64,000 nt of DNA from Methylobacterium sp. R2-1 (GTDB taxonomy: Bacteria > Pseudomonadota > Alphaproteobacteria > Rhizobiales > Beijerinckiaceae): NCBI RefSeq assembly GCF_014191355.1, contig NZ_JACHWM010000011.1, forward strand, positions 124,001 through 188,000. Reading direction: 5' to 3'. Numbering within the stretch: the stretch's first letter is position 1; the number at the start of each line of letters is the position of its first letter. The notes under the pieces were generated by a model that saw only the letters and a list, made by a program, of their open reading frames with translations, was not told the origin of the DNA and did not search any database. Both the position numbers and the translations under genes were made by a program. Positions 26,547 through 36,777 of this stretch are shown here, one piece after another.

Positions 26547-27401
26547 TCAAGCCGTTCCTATCGCCGTTCCCCTTGCCGCCCCCTTCGCCCGCCAGCTCGT
26601 CTTCCGGCCGCCCATCAAGGCCTCGAAATCGGAGACCGGCCAGTGCGGCTCGACCACGTGACGGGGCATCGCGGGAAAGTCCGCGGCGCTTAGGGCCCGG
26701 CCCCGCCGTGTGGTGAAGAAGGTCTGGTAGCCGCTCTCCAGGGCCAGCGCCGGGTCGAGCTCCGGGTCGAAATCGTGGCGGGCCACGCCCCAAGGACAGG
26801 CGAAGTGGCGGATCTCCCGGCCGATGAGAGCGGCGAGGTCGCGTCGCGAGCGGGCGATCTCGTCGGCGACCACCGTGCGGCCGAGCCGGCTCAGGCGCCG
26901 ATGGGTGGCGGTATGCGATCCGATGTCGAGGCCGTCCGCGCACCAGGCCGCCACCTCGGCCCGGTTCATGTAGAGGCGCCCGCTCGGGGAGAGCGATGTC
27001 GCCCGATCCAGGCCGGGTGGCGTGTCCGGTGGCGCATCGATCCAGTCGCTGACCAGGAAGACAATCCCCGGAATGCCGAGAGCCTTCAGAACGGGCCGCG
27101 CCACCTCGAACGTGTCGGCGTAGCCGTCGTCGAAGGTGATGAGGAAGGCCCGCTCACCGGTCGGCCAACCCGCGGCGAGACGCTCGATCGCCCCGTCGGC
27201 ATCGATGAAGTCTCCGTGCCGACCGAGATGACGCAGTTGCGCGGCGAAATGATCCTGCTGGTCTTCCGGCACCTGATGGTAGCACAGGGTGTAGAGGCCG
27301 GCTTCGGCACGGGCCAGGGACTTGAACAGGGCGCCGCCACGCAGGGCAAGCGCGCGCAGGGCCGGTACTCGGCGCAACGTCGTCTTGACCGAGTGCTTCA
27401 T
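26547..27401 (-). CDS. Polysaccharide deacetylase (NodB homology)
   Basis: A 284-residue protein of carbohydrate esterase family 4. Motif 1 TFDDGYADTFE supplies the catalytic base and metal Asp, and motif 2 IGSHTATHRRLS the two metal histidines. Motif 3 is around CPWGVARHDFD. It removes N- or O-acetyl groups from a polysaccharide. Without a clear signal peptide it may act on an intracellular lipid-linked intermediate, or use the hydrophobic N-terminus LRALALRGGALF. The divergent gene begins at about 27605. Confidence 0.85.
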   Translation of the reverse strand: MKHSVKTTLRRVPALRALALRGGALFKSLARAEAGLYTLCYHQVPEDQQDHFAAQLRHLGRHGDFIDADGAIERLAAGWPTGERAFLITFDDGYADTFEVARPVLKALGIPGIVFLVSDWIDAPPDTPPGLDRATSLSPSGRLYMNRAEVAAWCADGLDIGSHTATHRRLSRLGRTVVADEIARSRRDLAALIGREIRHFACPWGVARHDFDPELDPALALESGYQTFFTTRRGRALSAADFPAMPRHVVEPHWPVSDFEALMGGRKTSWRAKGAARGTAIGTA

Positions 27402-27604
27402 CCCTGCCCCATCCTTTGATCCATTCGCCTATCACACAAATGTTCTGATGGCACCTGTACAAATCATCCTGCAATACCGTGGTTAACCTGGTCAATTGCC
27501 TTCACTATTGGTACCGGCGCACTGGCTCGTCGCTTGCTGAGAGGCAGGGGGCAGGCCAAGGATTGTCCCGGCTTGGGACATCCGGCACGCGAAGGGTCAT
27601 CAGG

Positions 27605-28603
27605 GTGGGTGAAACGACGGTCGTCGACGTGACGGACGATCCCGATTGGGACGAGGCGGTCTGGCAGCAGACGGGCGCCAACATCTACGCGTCGCGTCGT
27701 TGGGGCGAGTATAAGCGTCGCGTCGGCTGGGACGTGCGGCGGGTCACGATCCGTGGCAGCGACGGTCAGGCGCTCGCCTACGCGCAGGTTCAGCGCCGTC
27801 GCCGCATGTTCGGCCACTTGGTCCTGGCGCAGGGTTGCCCGGTCCTCACGACGCTGGGAGAGGCACGGGCCGACGCCGTGTTCCGCGCCTTCCTCGACCA
27901 TCTTGATCTCGGCCGCTTCGACGTCCTCGGGGTGAACTATCAGCAGTTTCAATCGCCGGCAGCGGTGCTGGCCCTGCTCGGCCACGGTTTCGCGCCGGTC
28001 ATCACCCCCCGGGCGCACACGCTGGAACTCGATCTCACTCAGGCCCTGGAGCGCATCCGCGCCCACATGGAGGGCCGCTGGCGCGACGTGCTCAGACGCA
28101 CCGAGCGCAATCCGGACCTCACGACCAGATTCCCGACCACTCCGGCGGAGCGCCAATCCGCCTTCGAGACGTTCGGTCGCCTCTACGCCGCCCTGAAACG
28201 GCGCAAGGGCTTCCGCAACAGCCTCGACACGGCGGCCTTCCGCGATCTGGCCGCCAACGACCCCAATCTCGTGTTCCTCGAGATGCGCGAGCGGGACGAG
28301 CCGATCCTCGTGCGGATCATCCACCGGACGGCGAATCGCTGGACGGACTTCTACGTCGCCTCGAACGAGCGGGCCAAAGCGACCGGGGCCGGCCGCTTGG
28401 CGCTCTGGCACCTCATCGAGCGGGCCAAGCGCGAGGGGGCGTCGGTGCTTGATCTCGGCGGCATCGACCCGGCCGGCAATCCGGGCGTCTATGAATTCAA
28501 GCGCGGCGTCAGCCGCAACGTCGTCGCGGCCAACCCGCTCTGGCTCTTCAGCCGGACCCGGCTGCTGCGCCGCGCCGCGACGGCCGTCCTGGCCACGCGC
28601 TGA
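27605..28603 (+). CDS. FemAB/GNAT-type peptidyl- or acyltransferase
   Basis: About 332 residues. The protein resembles the FemAB-like family found in exopolysaccharide and exosortase loci: IYASRRWGEYKRRVGW, a central EGRWRDVLRRTERN, then FYVASNERAKATGAGRLALWHLIERAK and LDLGGIDPAGNPGVYEFKRG. These join an amino acid or acyl group to a glycan precursor. GTG 27605 was chosen because similarity begins right after it; GTG 27479 would add 42 unconvincing residues. It is followed by the second flippase, so addition of an amino acid to the exported polymer is plausible. Confidence 0.75.
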   Translation: MGETTVVDVTDDPDWDEAVWQQTGANIYASRRWGEYKRRVGWDVRRVTIRGSDGQALAYAQVQRRRRMFGHLVLAQGCPVLTTLGEARADAVFRAFLDHLDLGRFDVLGVNYQQFQSPAAVLALLGHGFAPVITPRAHTLELDLTQALERIRAHMEGRWRDVLRRTERNPDLTTRFPTTPAERQSAFETFGRLYAALKRRKGFRNSLDTAAFRDLAANDPNLVFLEMRERDEPILVRIIHRTANRWTDFYVASNERAKATGAGRLALWHLIERAKREGASVLDLGGIDPAGNPGVYEFKRGVSRNVVAANPLWLFSRTRLLRRAATAVLATR

Positions 28604-28628
28604 CCGGGACATGAGCAGGAGATCCGCG

Positions 28629-29981
28629 ATGACCGAAGCCTCGACCGCGCCCTCCTGGCTCGCCGGCCTGATCCGGCGCGGCGCCGGCCTCGTCCGGCGC
28701 CCGCCGGCCGCGCTCGCGGCTCTGGCCGACCAGGGTGTCGTCAGCGGTTTCGGCTTCGTCAGCGGCATCGCCGCCGCCCGGCTGCTCGGCATCGCCGAGT
28801 TCGGGCATTTCGCGATGATCCTGATCGTGCTCAGCTTCGCCCAGGCCCTGCACAACGCGCTCATCACCGCACCGATGATGACGCTTGTCGGCGCCCGCAG
28901 CGGCGTCTCGACGGCCTATGGCGCGACCATCCTCGCAGGCGCCTTCCTGCTCTCGGCGCCCGGCGCCGTCTTCGTGGTGATCGCTCTCCTGATCGCGGGG
29001 ATGTCGGGCGAGACGCTTGTCGCGGCCTGCGCCCTGATGCTGGCGCAGAACCTCCAGTTCACCCTGCGCCGCCTTCTGTTCGCGAAAGGCAGGGGCGTGC
29101 AGGCCCTGCTGATGGATTTCGCCCGCGCCGCGAGCTTCCCCTTCGTCGCCCTGCTGGTCTGGGTGGAGCAGGACGTCATCGGCGGCAACGGCTTCGTCTG
29201 GCTGCTCGCGGCGACGTCGGTCGCCACCTGCCTGCCCTTCATCGTCTCGATCGGCCGGCCGATCCTGCGACGGCCCGGCTGCGTGCAGACCGGCGCGGTC
29301 ACCCGGCGCCACATCGCACTCGCGCGCTGGCTCCTGCCGATCGTCTTCGTCACCTTCGTCCAGGAACAGCTCATCTGGCTGGTGGCGGGCTCCGTGCTCG
29401 GCCTCGAGGAACTCGGCGGCCTTCGGGCGGCGCAGTACCTCATCGGAACCGTGCTGCTGCTGCTCGCCGCCACGGAGAACGTCCTGCCGGTGGCCGCGGC
29501 GCGTGCCCATGCCGAGGGCGGCGAGGCGGCCCTGCGCGCCTACCTGCTGCGCACAAGCGTGAAGCTCGGCGTGCCGATCATCGTGATCCTGGCAATTCTC
29601 GCCATCCCCGGCGAGATGTGGCTGCGCGTGATCTTCGGGACAGAATACGCTGCCTACGGCAACTGCCTGCGCATCCTCTCGGTCAGCGTCATGGTGGTGC
29701 TGGCCCGCGATCTCACCGCCAACTACTTCCGCGCCAAGCAGAACACACGGGTGCTGTTCGAGTCGCTGTGCGTGAGCATGGTCATGTCGATCGCCGTGGT
29801 GGTTCCCCTGATGCAGGCCGGCGGCGTCAGCGGTGCGGCGGCGGCGGTGGGGGCAGGGCACCTGGCCTCCCTCGTCTACCTCGTGCTCGCGGCCCGACGG
29901 CAAGCGCACCCGGCCTCGGCCCGGCCCGAGTTCGGCTGGTGGCGGCGCTCTCTCGGACCGGCCAAGTCCGCGCGGACCTGA
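28629..29981 (+). CDS. Polysaccharide flippase (Wzx-like), second copy
   Basis: A 450-residue polytopic membrane protein that opens ALADQGVVSGFGFVSGIAAARLLGIAEFGHFAM. That is the same layout as the flippase at 999-2306, so these look like paralogues flanking the locus. About twelve helices are visible, and KQNTRVLFESLCVSM lies near the C-terminus. It should carry lipid-linked repeat units to the periplasm. ATG 28629 was chosen for AGGAG seven bases upstream; ATG 28611 is also in frame. Confidence 0.78.
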   Translation: MTEASTAPSWLAGLIRRGAGLVRRPPAALAALADQGVVSGFGFVSGIAAARLLGIAEFGHFAMILIVLSFAQALHNALITAPMMTLVGARSGVSTAYGATILAGAFLLSAPGAVFVVIALLIAGMSGETLVAACALMLAQNLQFTLRRLLFAKGRGVQALLMDFARAASFPFVALLVWVEQDVIGGNGFVWLLAATSVATCLPFIVSIGRPILRRPGCVQTGAVTRRHIALARWLLPIVFVTFVQEQLIWLVAGSVLGLEELGGLRAAQYLIGTVLLLLAATENVLPVAAARAHAEGGEAALRAYLLRTSVKLGVPIIVILAILAIPGEMWLRVIFGTEYAAYGNCLRILSVSVMVVLARDLTANYFRAKQNTRVLFESLCVSMVMSIAVVVPLMQAGGVSGAAAAVGAGHLASLVYLVLAARRQAHPASARPEFGWWRRSLGPAKSART

Positions 29982-30198
29982 TCGGCGAGGATTGGGGCGG
30001 GGCGCGATCGGCTTGATGGGCTGCGGTACCAACCTCCGCCCGCCGTGGGCACAGGACGTTCGCGGATTGGATTCTGGGCAAACCAAACCTGCGCGTACAA
30101 GCCGGTCGTCCGGGACGAAATCGCTACCATGTCCATGGCCGTGCTGAATTCCCGTTCCCGCGAGGAGCCCGACGGCAGGACATGCCGGATCGAGAGGA

Positions 30199-30860
30199 CC
30201 TGTCCTCAGCGTCTCCGACACCGGCATGCCGCCGGAGGTGGTTGCCAAGGCGTTTGCTCCCTTCTTCACGATGAAGCCGATCGGCCAGGGCACGGGCCTC
30301 GGCCTGTCGATGCTCTACGGGTTCGCCAAGCCGTCCGGCGGGCAGGTGCGGATACATTCCGAGATCGGGCACGGTACGACCGTCGGGATCTACCTTCCGC
30401 GCCACCGGAGCGAGGCCGAGATCGAGGAGGTGTTGCCGGGAGAGGAGTTGTTCCCGCTCCCGCAGGCCGGCGAGACTGTGCTGGTGGTGGACGACGAGCC
30501 GACCCTGCGCATGCTGGTGACGGACGTGCTGGGCGACCTCGGCTACACTGCCGTCGAGGCGGCGGACGGGGCTGGCGGCCTCAAGGTCCTGCAGTCCGAC
30601 GCGCGGATCGACCTGCTCATCACGGATGTGGGCCTGCCCGGCGGCCTCAACGGCCGCCGGATGGCCGACGCGGCCCGGGTGACATGCTCGGACCTGAAGG
30701 TGCTGTTCATCACGGGGTTCGCCGAGAACGCGCTGCTCAGCGATGGACAACTGGAAACCGGGATGTCCATCCTCGCCAAACCGTTCGCGAGCGACAGCCT
30801 CGCCGCCCGCATCCGCGAGTTGATTGCGCGCCGAGTCGACGGCGTGGGTGCCGCCGAGCG
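30199..30860 (+). pseudogene. Remnant of hybrid sensor kinase (HATPase end plus receiver)
   Basis: The frame begins abruptly inside a histidine-kinase ATPase domain: LSVSDTGMPPEVVAKAFAPF (N/G1 box), then GQGTGLGLSMLYGF (G2) and GTTVGIYLPRH. A receiver domain follows with VLVVDDEPTLRML, ITDVGLPGG (phospho-Asp) and ILAKPFASDSL. The dimerisation and sensor parts are absent, and sequence before about 30199 bears no similarity. At the 3' end the frame runs on without a stop through the convergent patatin gene to 31104. It is therefore truncated at the 5' end and probably altered at the 3' end. A short expressed ATPase-receiver protein cannot be excluded. Confidence 0.65.
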
Positions 30861-30871
30861 GAACGTCACCG

Positions 30872-31897
30872 TCACGGGCACTCGTAGCGAAAGCGCCCTT
30901 GCGAGGGTGGCAGCTCGGTCAGTCGGGCGAGCCCCCGCTCCATGTCGCGGGCGCCCGCCTGCCAGCGGTCCCGGATCGAAGAGGGCGAGAAGTCGAAGCT
31001 CTTCGACGCGAGTTGGTCGGCGCCGGCCCGGTAGACGAGGTGCAGCAGCGTCGCGACCGGCCCGTCCGGATCGAGCCGCTCGCGCAAGGCGTAGCTGCGC
31101 GTGAGCCCCGAGACCGCGCGCCGGGCGGCGCTGGCGAAGATGAGATCATTGGCCCGCTCCAGCACCGCGTCGAGCGAGCGCGGCGGGTCGGCCCGCAGGG
31201 AGAACAGGTCGAGGGCGATGCAGAGCAGGTCGCGGGTCGGCTCAGGCTCGAACAGTGGATCGAGGGGCAGGTTGTTGGTGTAGCCGGCATCGCACAGCAA
31301 CCGCCCGTCGATCTCGACCGGCGGGAAAGCCGGCAGCAGGGCCGCGCTCGCCAGGATGTGCTCGGGCCGGATCGCCCGGCGGGTGTTGTCGAAGAACACC
31401 TCCTCGCCGGTCGCCACGTCGATGCAGGCCACGGTGAGGCGGATCTCGGCCCGGTTCAGGCGCTCGAAATCGACCAGCCGACCCAGCGTGTCGAGGAGGG
31501 GCCGGTGATCGAACAGAGCGACGTCGTTGGGCACCCACGGCAGCGCCGACCACGGGCCGGGATAGCGGTGCGTGAAGATGCTGGGCCGCCCCCAGGTCAG
31601 CGTCAGGAGCGAGTGGAGAGCGTTGTAGTACTGGCGCGGCTTCAGGAGATTGGTTCCGGAAAAGCCGGTGTGCAGCGTCGCCTCGTTCCAGAACCGGTGG
31701 AGCCGCTCGATCCGGTCCTCCGGCGCGTTGCCGGCGATGATCGCCCCGGTAACCGCCCCCATCGAGGCGCCCACCAGCCAGTTCGGCCGGATGCCGCGAG
31801 CCTGAAGAACCTCGAAGGCCCCGGCATGGTAGGCGCCAAGCGCATTGCCGCCGCCGAACACGATGGCGGTGTCGCGCGGTTGGGAGACTGTCTGCAT
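30872..31897 (-). CDS. Patatin-like phospholipase
   Basis: A 341-residue protein with the patatin triad elements: the oxyanion loop FGGGNALGAYHAG, the nucleophile elbow GASMG (Ser in VGASMGAVTGA) and the Asp in LLCDAGYTNNLP. It should hydrolyse acyl ester bonds of lipids. ATG 31897 gives the family-typical MQTVSQPRDTAIVFGGGN start. It is the only intact gene in a zone of decayed genes (30199-32952), which suggests it is maintained. Confidence 0.85.
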   Translation of the reverse strand: MQTVSQPRDTAIVFGGGNALGAYHAGAFEVLQARGIRPNWLVGASMGAVTGAIIAGNAPEDRIERLHRFWNEATLHTGFSGTNLLKPRQYYNALHSLLTLTWGRPSIFTHRYPGPWSALPWVPNDVALFDHRPLLDTLGRLVDFERLNRAEIRLTVACIDVATGEEVFFDNTRRAIRPEHILASAALLPAFPPVEIDGRLLCDAGYTNNLPLDPLFEPEPTRDLLCIALDLFSLRADPPRSLDAVLERANDLIFASAARRAVSGLTRSYALRERLDPDGPVATLLHLVYRAGADQLASKSFDFSPSSIRDRWQAGARDMERGLARLTELPPSQGRFRYECP

Positions 31898-31934
31898 CGA
31901 CGGAACGGACCTTTTTCTTCGCGGTGGCCCACGC

Positions 31935-32024
31935 TCACGCGGCGCGGGTCAAGTCGAGGATTAGCGCGGCCAGATCCTCGGCGTTCTCTTCGGGGAGCCA
32001 TTGGTTGGCCCGCTCGACCGTGCG
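31935..32024 (-). pseudogene. C-terminal fragment of an alpha/beta hydrolase
   Basis: About 29 codons on the minus strand read RANQWLPEENAEDLAALILD before a TAG/TGA stop. That matches the last helix of epoxide-hydrolase/haloalkane-dehalogenase-type proteins, where this segment follows the catalytic His. Nothing upstream continues the family. The frame enters unrelated sequence and then the antiporter remnant. Confidence 0.4.
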
Positions 32025-32083
32025 CGCCGGCGCCCGGCCCCTGCATCCCGAGGATCCAACCCGTGCCGCGCGTGTCGGTTCGG

Positions 32084-32925
32084 TCACGGTCCGGTCGGGC
32101 CGACCGGAAACCCGGCGGCCGGGGCGAACAGCGCCAGCCCCGCCGCCATCCACGTCACGTAATCGCTCACCAGCCCGCTATGCAGCGCCTGGAGCGCGCG
32201 GAACGCCGACCGCTCACCCCGCGTGATCGCCTGGGCGGGGCCACGCAGGGCGCGGCGGCGCCGGAGCGCGAAGGCGAACAGGGCAGCGATCAGAAGCAGC
32301 GGGGCCAGATTGCCCCACCCCGCTTCAGGCAGGGCAGGCGGCGGGAGGGCCGGATCGCTCAGGCGCGCCGCCACGGCACCGAGGAAGGGCATCGCAGCCT
32401 TGGCCAGCGCGAGGGCGACGAGGACGAGCGCCGGGAGCGCCATCAGCCAGAGCGGACGGTCGAGCTTTTCCCGCTCGCGCTCGGTCGGCGCCGGAAGTTC
32501 CGGGCCGGGCACGCCGCTGGCGCCCCCGAAGATGCGGGCCGCGGCGCGCAGGACCGCGGCCTTGGTGAGCAGGGCGCCGGCCAGGAGCACGAAGCCGGCG
32601 GTGAGCACCGGGTCGGAGCCGGTCCGGGCCACGGCCTCGCCCATGGTCGCGAAGTCGAAGGTGCCGGTGCGGGCGTAGAGCAGGCCGGTGCCGGCGAGCA
32701 TCAGGAATCGCGAGCGCGTTGGTGATCGTGAAGTTGAAGGCGCCTTCCAGCGCGCTGCGGCCGAGCGGGTAGGCGGTGAGGCCGAAGGCCGCGACGCTCA
32801 TCAGCTCGAACCAGACGAACAGGTTGAACAAGTCGCGGGTCAGGCAGAAGCCGACCATCGCCGCGAGTAAAGAGCAGCATCAGCACGTGGAAATGTGCGT
32901 GCTCGGCGTTGAAATAGCCCCCTTG
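32084..32925 (-). pseudogene. Decayed proton-conducting antiporter subunit (MrpD/NuoN-like)
   Basis: Three pieces in different frames join to one membrane protein. 32925-32870 reads AEHAHFHVLMLLF. 32868-32705 reads MVGFCLTRDLFNLFVWFELM and FNFTITNALA. 32701-32084 reads MLAGTGLLYARTGTFDF and LLTKAAVLRAAARIFGG. An extra base near 32870 and loss of about two bases near 32703 cause the frameshifts. The join LLTKAAVLRAA lacks the long central region (FWLPDAHA and following helices) of intact relatives, so a large in-frame deletion has also occurred. The 5' end is lost at a palindromic repeat. Confidence 0.7.
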
Positions 32926-32952
32926 AGGTGCCGCGAAGCGGCCTGAAGGAGG
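32921..32952. repeat. Half copy of the 45322-45429 palindromic repeat
   Basis: The segment containing TGAGGTGCCGCGAAGCGGCC matches the reverse complement of the right arm of the palindrome at 45322-45429, with only one or two differences over about 25 bases. It marks the truncated 5' end of the antiporter remnant. Nothing else was recognised from here to 33143. Confidence 0.55.
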
Positions 32953-33143
32953 AGGGCGCGGGCGGGAGGAAGCCTCGTCCCGATTTCATGCCGACGATCG
33001 ACGCCTCGGATCAGAACGCAATCGGCTGGACACCATGAAGGACTGATGAGCGTGGGAAGCCGGCATTTGATGGAGGGAGAGGTTCTGGCAGGATCAGGCC
33101 CAAGGCGCGATACGTTCTGCACAGGCCGATCGGCAGACAAGCG

Positions 33144-33542
33144 ATGGGAATGGCTGAAATGAAGGTGACTGTTTCCATCGACGTCCCGTCGATCGAAGAG
33201 GGTCTGAAGTTTTTTGGTGATGTCTTCGGTTTTGTCGAAACGTCTCGGCCTCATCCCGGCTACGCAACGTTAACATCGGGTGATGCTACGATCGGGCTGC
33301 TTGCGAAGCCGGCTGGATCATCACCAGCGCCAGGAAGCAACGACCTTCGCCGGTATGAGCGCCATTGGACACCGGTTCACGTCGATTTCCGTGTCGATGA
33401 CTTCGAAGGGACGCTCGGACGCGCTTTGGCAAACGGCGCAAGGTCAGAACAGGTGCACCGCGTGTCGGGCTTTCCCCCCGTTGCCTTCTGCAGCGATCCT
33501 TTTGGGCATGGGTTCTGCATCGTTGGCATGAACACGCTTTAG
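33144..33542 (+). CDS. VOC-family (glyoxalase/dioxygenase fold) protein
   Basis: A 132-residue vicinal-oxygen-chelate protein. It has the paired beta-alpha-beta-beta-beta modules: VSIDVPSIEEGLKFFGDVFGF, then HVDFRVDDFEGTLGRAL and DPFGHGFCIVG. Small proteins of this type act as glyoxalases, antibiotic-binding proteins or unknown lyases. Three ATGs (33144, 33150, 33159) are in frame with no clear Shine-Dalgarno. Its codon use is less GC-biased than its neighbours, which may mean later acquisition. It converges on dnaE2 with 25 bases between. Confidence 0.75.
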   Translation: MGMAEMKVTVSIDVPSIEEGLKFFGDVFGFVETSRPHPGYATLTSGDATIGLLAKPAGSSPAPGSNDLRRYERHWTPVHVDFRVDDFEGTLGRALANGARSEQVHRVSGFPPVAFCSDPFGHGFCIVGMNTL

Positions 33543-33567
33543 AAACCCGGACAGCTTCCGATCGATC

Positions 33568-36500
33568 CTACCGAAAATTCCGCGCCCGCACCGGCAACGC
33601 CGACGCCCGGGGATCAGGCCGGACGCTCTGCCCGGTCTCATCGCCGCTGCCGGTGCGCAGGGCGATGGCTTCCTCGTCCTCGCCGATGCGCCGCAACAGG
33701 CCGGAGCGGTCGAAGAGCTCCGCCGCCACGAGGTGGACGACCTCGCCCACGCGCTGCACCCGGCCGCGGCAAGCCATCAGCCGGGCACCGAGCACGACCC
33801 GGCGCTGCCGGTCGAACAGCTCGGGGCGGACGATCAGGTTGGCGACACCGGTCTCGTCCTCCAGGGTCATGAACATCGTGCCCTTGGCCGAGCCCGGCCG
33901 CTGGCGCATCAGCACGATCCCGGCCACGACGATCTGCGCCCCGTTGCGGGCCCGATCCAAGGCCGCGCAGGGCCGCGCGCCCAGACCGGTGAGGGTCTCG
34001 CGCAGGAAGGCGAGGGGGTGCGCGCGCAGGCTGAGGCCCTTGGCGCAGTAATCGGCCACCACCTCGCCGCCCGCGCTCATCGCCGGCAGCGACACGGCGG
34101 GCTCGGCCGCCTGCGCCGGTTCGACCCCCGTCCTCTCGGACAGGGCGGCGAAGAGGGGCAGGGGGTCGGGCCGCAGGGCCTTGACCGCCCAGGCCGCCTC
34201 GCGCCGGTTGAGGCCGAGAGAGCGGAACGCGTCGGCCCGCACGAGGCAGGTCAGGCTCGCCGCCGGGATGCCGGCTCGGTCTGCCAGTTCAGGCAGGGAA
34301 GCGAAGCGCCGCCCGCCCCGCATCTTTGCCAATTGCCGGCCGTCCCGCTCCGGCAAACCGTTGGCGAGGAGCAGGCCGAGGCGCACCGCGAACAGCTTTC
34401 GGCCGGAGCCGAGCGGCTCCAGGGTGCAGTCCCACTCCGAAAAATTCACGTCGAGGGCGCGAATCTCGACGCCATGGGCGCGGGCGTCGCGGACGATCTG
34501 CGCGGGGGCGTAAAACCCCATCGGCTGCGCGTTGAGGAGCGCGGCGCAGAAGACGTCGGGATGGTGGCACTTCATCCACGAGGAGGCGTAGGCCAGGAGC
34601 GCGAAGGAGGCGGCATGGCTCTCGGGGAATCCGTAGGACCCAAAACCTTCGAGCTGCTTGAAGGTGCGCTCGGCGAAGTCGCGGGCATAACCGTTGGCGA
34701 CCATGCCCTCGACCAAGCGGTCGTGGAAGCGGTGAACGCCCCCAGTCATCTTGAAGGTCGCCATGGAGCGGCGCAGCTCGTCGGCCTCGGTCGCCGAGAA
34801 GCCGGCGGCCACCATCGCCACCTGCATCGCCTGCTCCTGGAACAGCGGCACGCCGAGCGTCTTCTCCAGAACCGCCTTCAGCTCGGGCGTCGGGTAGGTC
34901 ACCTCTTCGAGGCCTTCGCGGCGGCGCAGGTAGGGGTGTACCATATCGCCCTGGATCGGACCGGGGCGCACGATCGCCACCTCGATCACGAGGTCGTAGA
35001 ACTTGTCCGGCTTCATCCGCGGCAGCATCGCCATCTGCGCGCGGCTCTCGATCTGGAACACGCCGAGGGTGTCGGCGCGCCGGATCATCGCGAAGGTGGC
35101 CTCATCCTTCGGAGGGATCGAGGCGAGATCGTAGGGGTCGTTCTTGACCTCTCGCAGATAATCGAAGGCGCGGCGCAGGCAGCCGAGCATGCCGAGCCCG
35201 AGCACGTCGACCTTCATGAACTTGAGGGCGTCGATGTCGTCCTTGTCCCACTCGATGACCTGACGGTCGGCCATCGCCGCGGGCTCCACCGGCACCAGTT
35301 CGTCGAGCCGGTCGAGCGTCAGCACGAAGCCGCCGGGATGCTGCGAGAGGTGGCGCGGCGTGCCGATCAGCTCGCGGGCGATCTCCAGCGTCAGACGCAG
35401 GCGCCGATCGCCGGGGTTGAGATTGAGTTCGCGCAGCTCCCGCTCGCCGACGCCCTCGCTGCTCCAGCTCCAGGTCAGGCGGTTGAGGGCGCCGGTCACG
35501 TCCTCGGGCAGGCCCATCACCTTGCCGACCTCGCGCAGCGCCCCGCGCGAACGGAAGCGGCTGACGATGGCGGTAAGCGCCGAGCGGTGGCGGCCGTAGG
35601 TCTCGAAGATCCACTGGATCACCTCCTCGCGGCGCTCGTGCTCGAAATCGACATCGATATCGGGCGGCTCGCGACGCGCCTCCGAGACGAAGCGCTCGAA
35701 CAGCAGGTTCTGCCGCATCGGATCGATCGAGGTGATCCGCAGGCAGAAGCAGACCGCGGAGTTGGCCGCCGAGCCGCGCCCCTGGCACAGGATTTTTTTG
35801 CGATCGGCGAAGGCGACGATGGATTCGACCGTGAGGAAGTAAGGGGCGTAAGCGAGGCGCCGGATCAGATCGAGTTCGTGGCGCAGCTGGCGCGTCACCT
35901 CCTCCGGCACGCCTTGCGGATAGCGCCGTTCCGCACCGGCCCAGGTGAGGGCTTCCAGGCGCTCCTGCGGCGAGAGCCCGTCCTCGCGGGCTTCCGTCGG
36001 GTAGCTGTAGGTGAGGTCGTCCAGCGAGAAGGTGCAGGCGGCCGCGATCTCGCCGGCCCGCGCCAGCGCCTCCGGAAAGCGCGCGAACAGGCGCGCGGTC
36101 TCTTCCGGAGGTTTGAGGAAGCGGTCGGCGTGACGCTCCTTGGCAAAGCCCGCCCGGTCGATGGTGAGCCCGAGTCGGATGCAGGTCACCACATCCTGCA
36201 GACGGCGTCGTCCCGCGACGTGGTAGAGAATGTCGCCGGTGGCGACGGTGGGCACCCGCGCCGCCCGCGCGGCAGCGGCCACCGCATCGAGCCGGTCCGC
36301 GTCATCGGGCCGGAAGCGGCGGGTCAGCGCGCAGGAGGCGCGGGCGCCGAACCTTTTTTTGAGTTGGACCAGATCGTTCGGGAGCGTCGCCTCCGGCCGT
36401 TCGGGGAGGAGGATCGCGAAAAGCCCTTCCTGCCATTCTTCGAGATCGCGCCACGTCAGGCGGCAGCGGCCCTTGCCTCCCCTGGCCTTGCCCAGGCTGA

Positions 36501-36777
36501 GCAGGCGGCTGAGCCGGCCGTAGGCGGCTCGGTCGGTCGGATAGATGAGCAGCGGCGAAGAAAAATCGTCGAGATCGAGCCGGCAGCCGACGACGAGGCG
36601 CATGCCCGTCGCCCGCGCCGCCTGATGCGCCCGTACCATCCCGGCGAGCGAGCCGTGATCGGTCACGCCGAGCGCCGGAATGCCGAGCAGAGCTGCCGCG
36701 GAAAAAAGCTCCTCCGGACTCGATGCGCCGCGCAGGAAGGAGAAGTGCGTCGTAACCTGAAGCTCCGGCGTGCTCAC
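33568..36777 (-). CDS. dnaE2: Error-prone DNA polymerase DnaE2
   Basis: A 1069-residue C-family polymerase. The PHP domain starts [20 protein letters not shown] with [11 protein letters not shown]. The palm block [21 protein letters not shown] and [16 protein letters not shown] carries the catalytic aspartates. The finger region [18 protein letters not shown] and a C-terminal OB fold follow. It lacks the long tau- and epsilon-interaction tail of replicative DnaE1, as expected of DnaE2. GTG 36777 overlaps the imuB stop (GTGA), so translation is coupled. With ImuA and ImuB it forms the SOS mutasome for translesion synthesis, under LexA through the box at 39004. Confidence 0.95.
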   Translation of the reverse strand: MSTPELQVTTHFSFLRGASSPEELFSAAALLGIPALGVTDHGSLAGMVRAHQAARATGMRLVVGCRLDLDDFSSPLLIYPTDRAAYGRLSRLLSLGKARGGKGRCRLTWRDLEEWQEGLFAILLPERPEATLPNDLVQLKKRFGARASCALTRRFRPDDADRLDAVAAAARAARVPTVATGDILYHVAGRRRLQDVVTCIRLGLTIDRAGFAKERHADRFLKPPEETARLFARFPEALARAGEIAAACTFSLDDLTYSYPTEAREDGLSPQERLEALTWAGAERRYPQGVPEEVTRQLRHELDLIRRLAYAPYFLTVESIVAFADRKKILCQGRGSAANSAVCFCLRITSIDPMRQNLLFERFVSEARREPPDIDVDFEHERREEVIQWIFETYGRHRSALTAIVSRFRSRGALREVGKVMGLPEDVTGALNRLTWSWSSEGVGERELRELNLNPGDRRLRLTLEIARELIGTPRHLSQHPGGFVLTLDRLDELVPVEPAAMADRQVIEWDKDDIDALKFMKVDVLGLGMLGCLRRAFDYLREVKNDPYDLASIPPKDEATFAMIRRADTLGVFQIESRAQMAMLPRMKPDKFYDLVIEVAIVRPGPIQGDMVHPYLRRREGLEEVTYPTPELKAVLEKTLGVPLFQEQAMQVAMVAAGFSATEADELRRSMATFKMTGGVHRFHDRLVEGMVANGYARDFAERTFKQLEGFGSYGFPESHAASFALLAYASSWMKCHHPDVFCAALLNAQPMGFYAPAQIVRDARAHGVEIRALDVNFSEWDCTLEPLGSGRKLFAVRLGLLLANGLPERDGRQLAKMRGGRRFASLPELADRAGIPAASLTCLVRADAFRSLGLNRREAAWAVKALRPDPLPLFAALSERTGVEPAQAAEPAVSLPAMSAGGEVVADYCAKGLSLRAHPLAFLRETLTGLGARPCAALDRARNGAQIVVAGIVLMRQRPGSAKGTMFMTLEDETGVANLIVRPELFDRQRRVVLGARLMACRGRVQRVGEVVHLVAAELFDRSGLLRRIGEDEEAIALRTGSGDETGQSVRPDPRASALPVRARNFR

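Noticed and set aside
30824..32725. 633-codon plus-strand ORF
   Set aside because: Shadow of the patatin gene and antiporter remnant; no recognisable domain.
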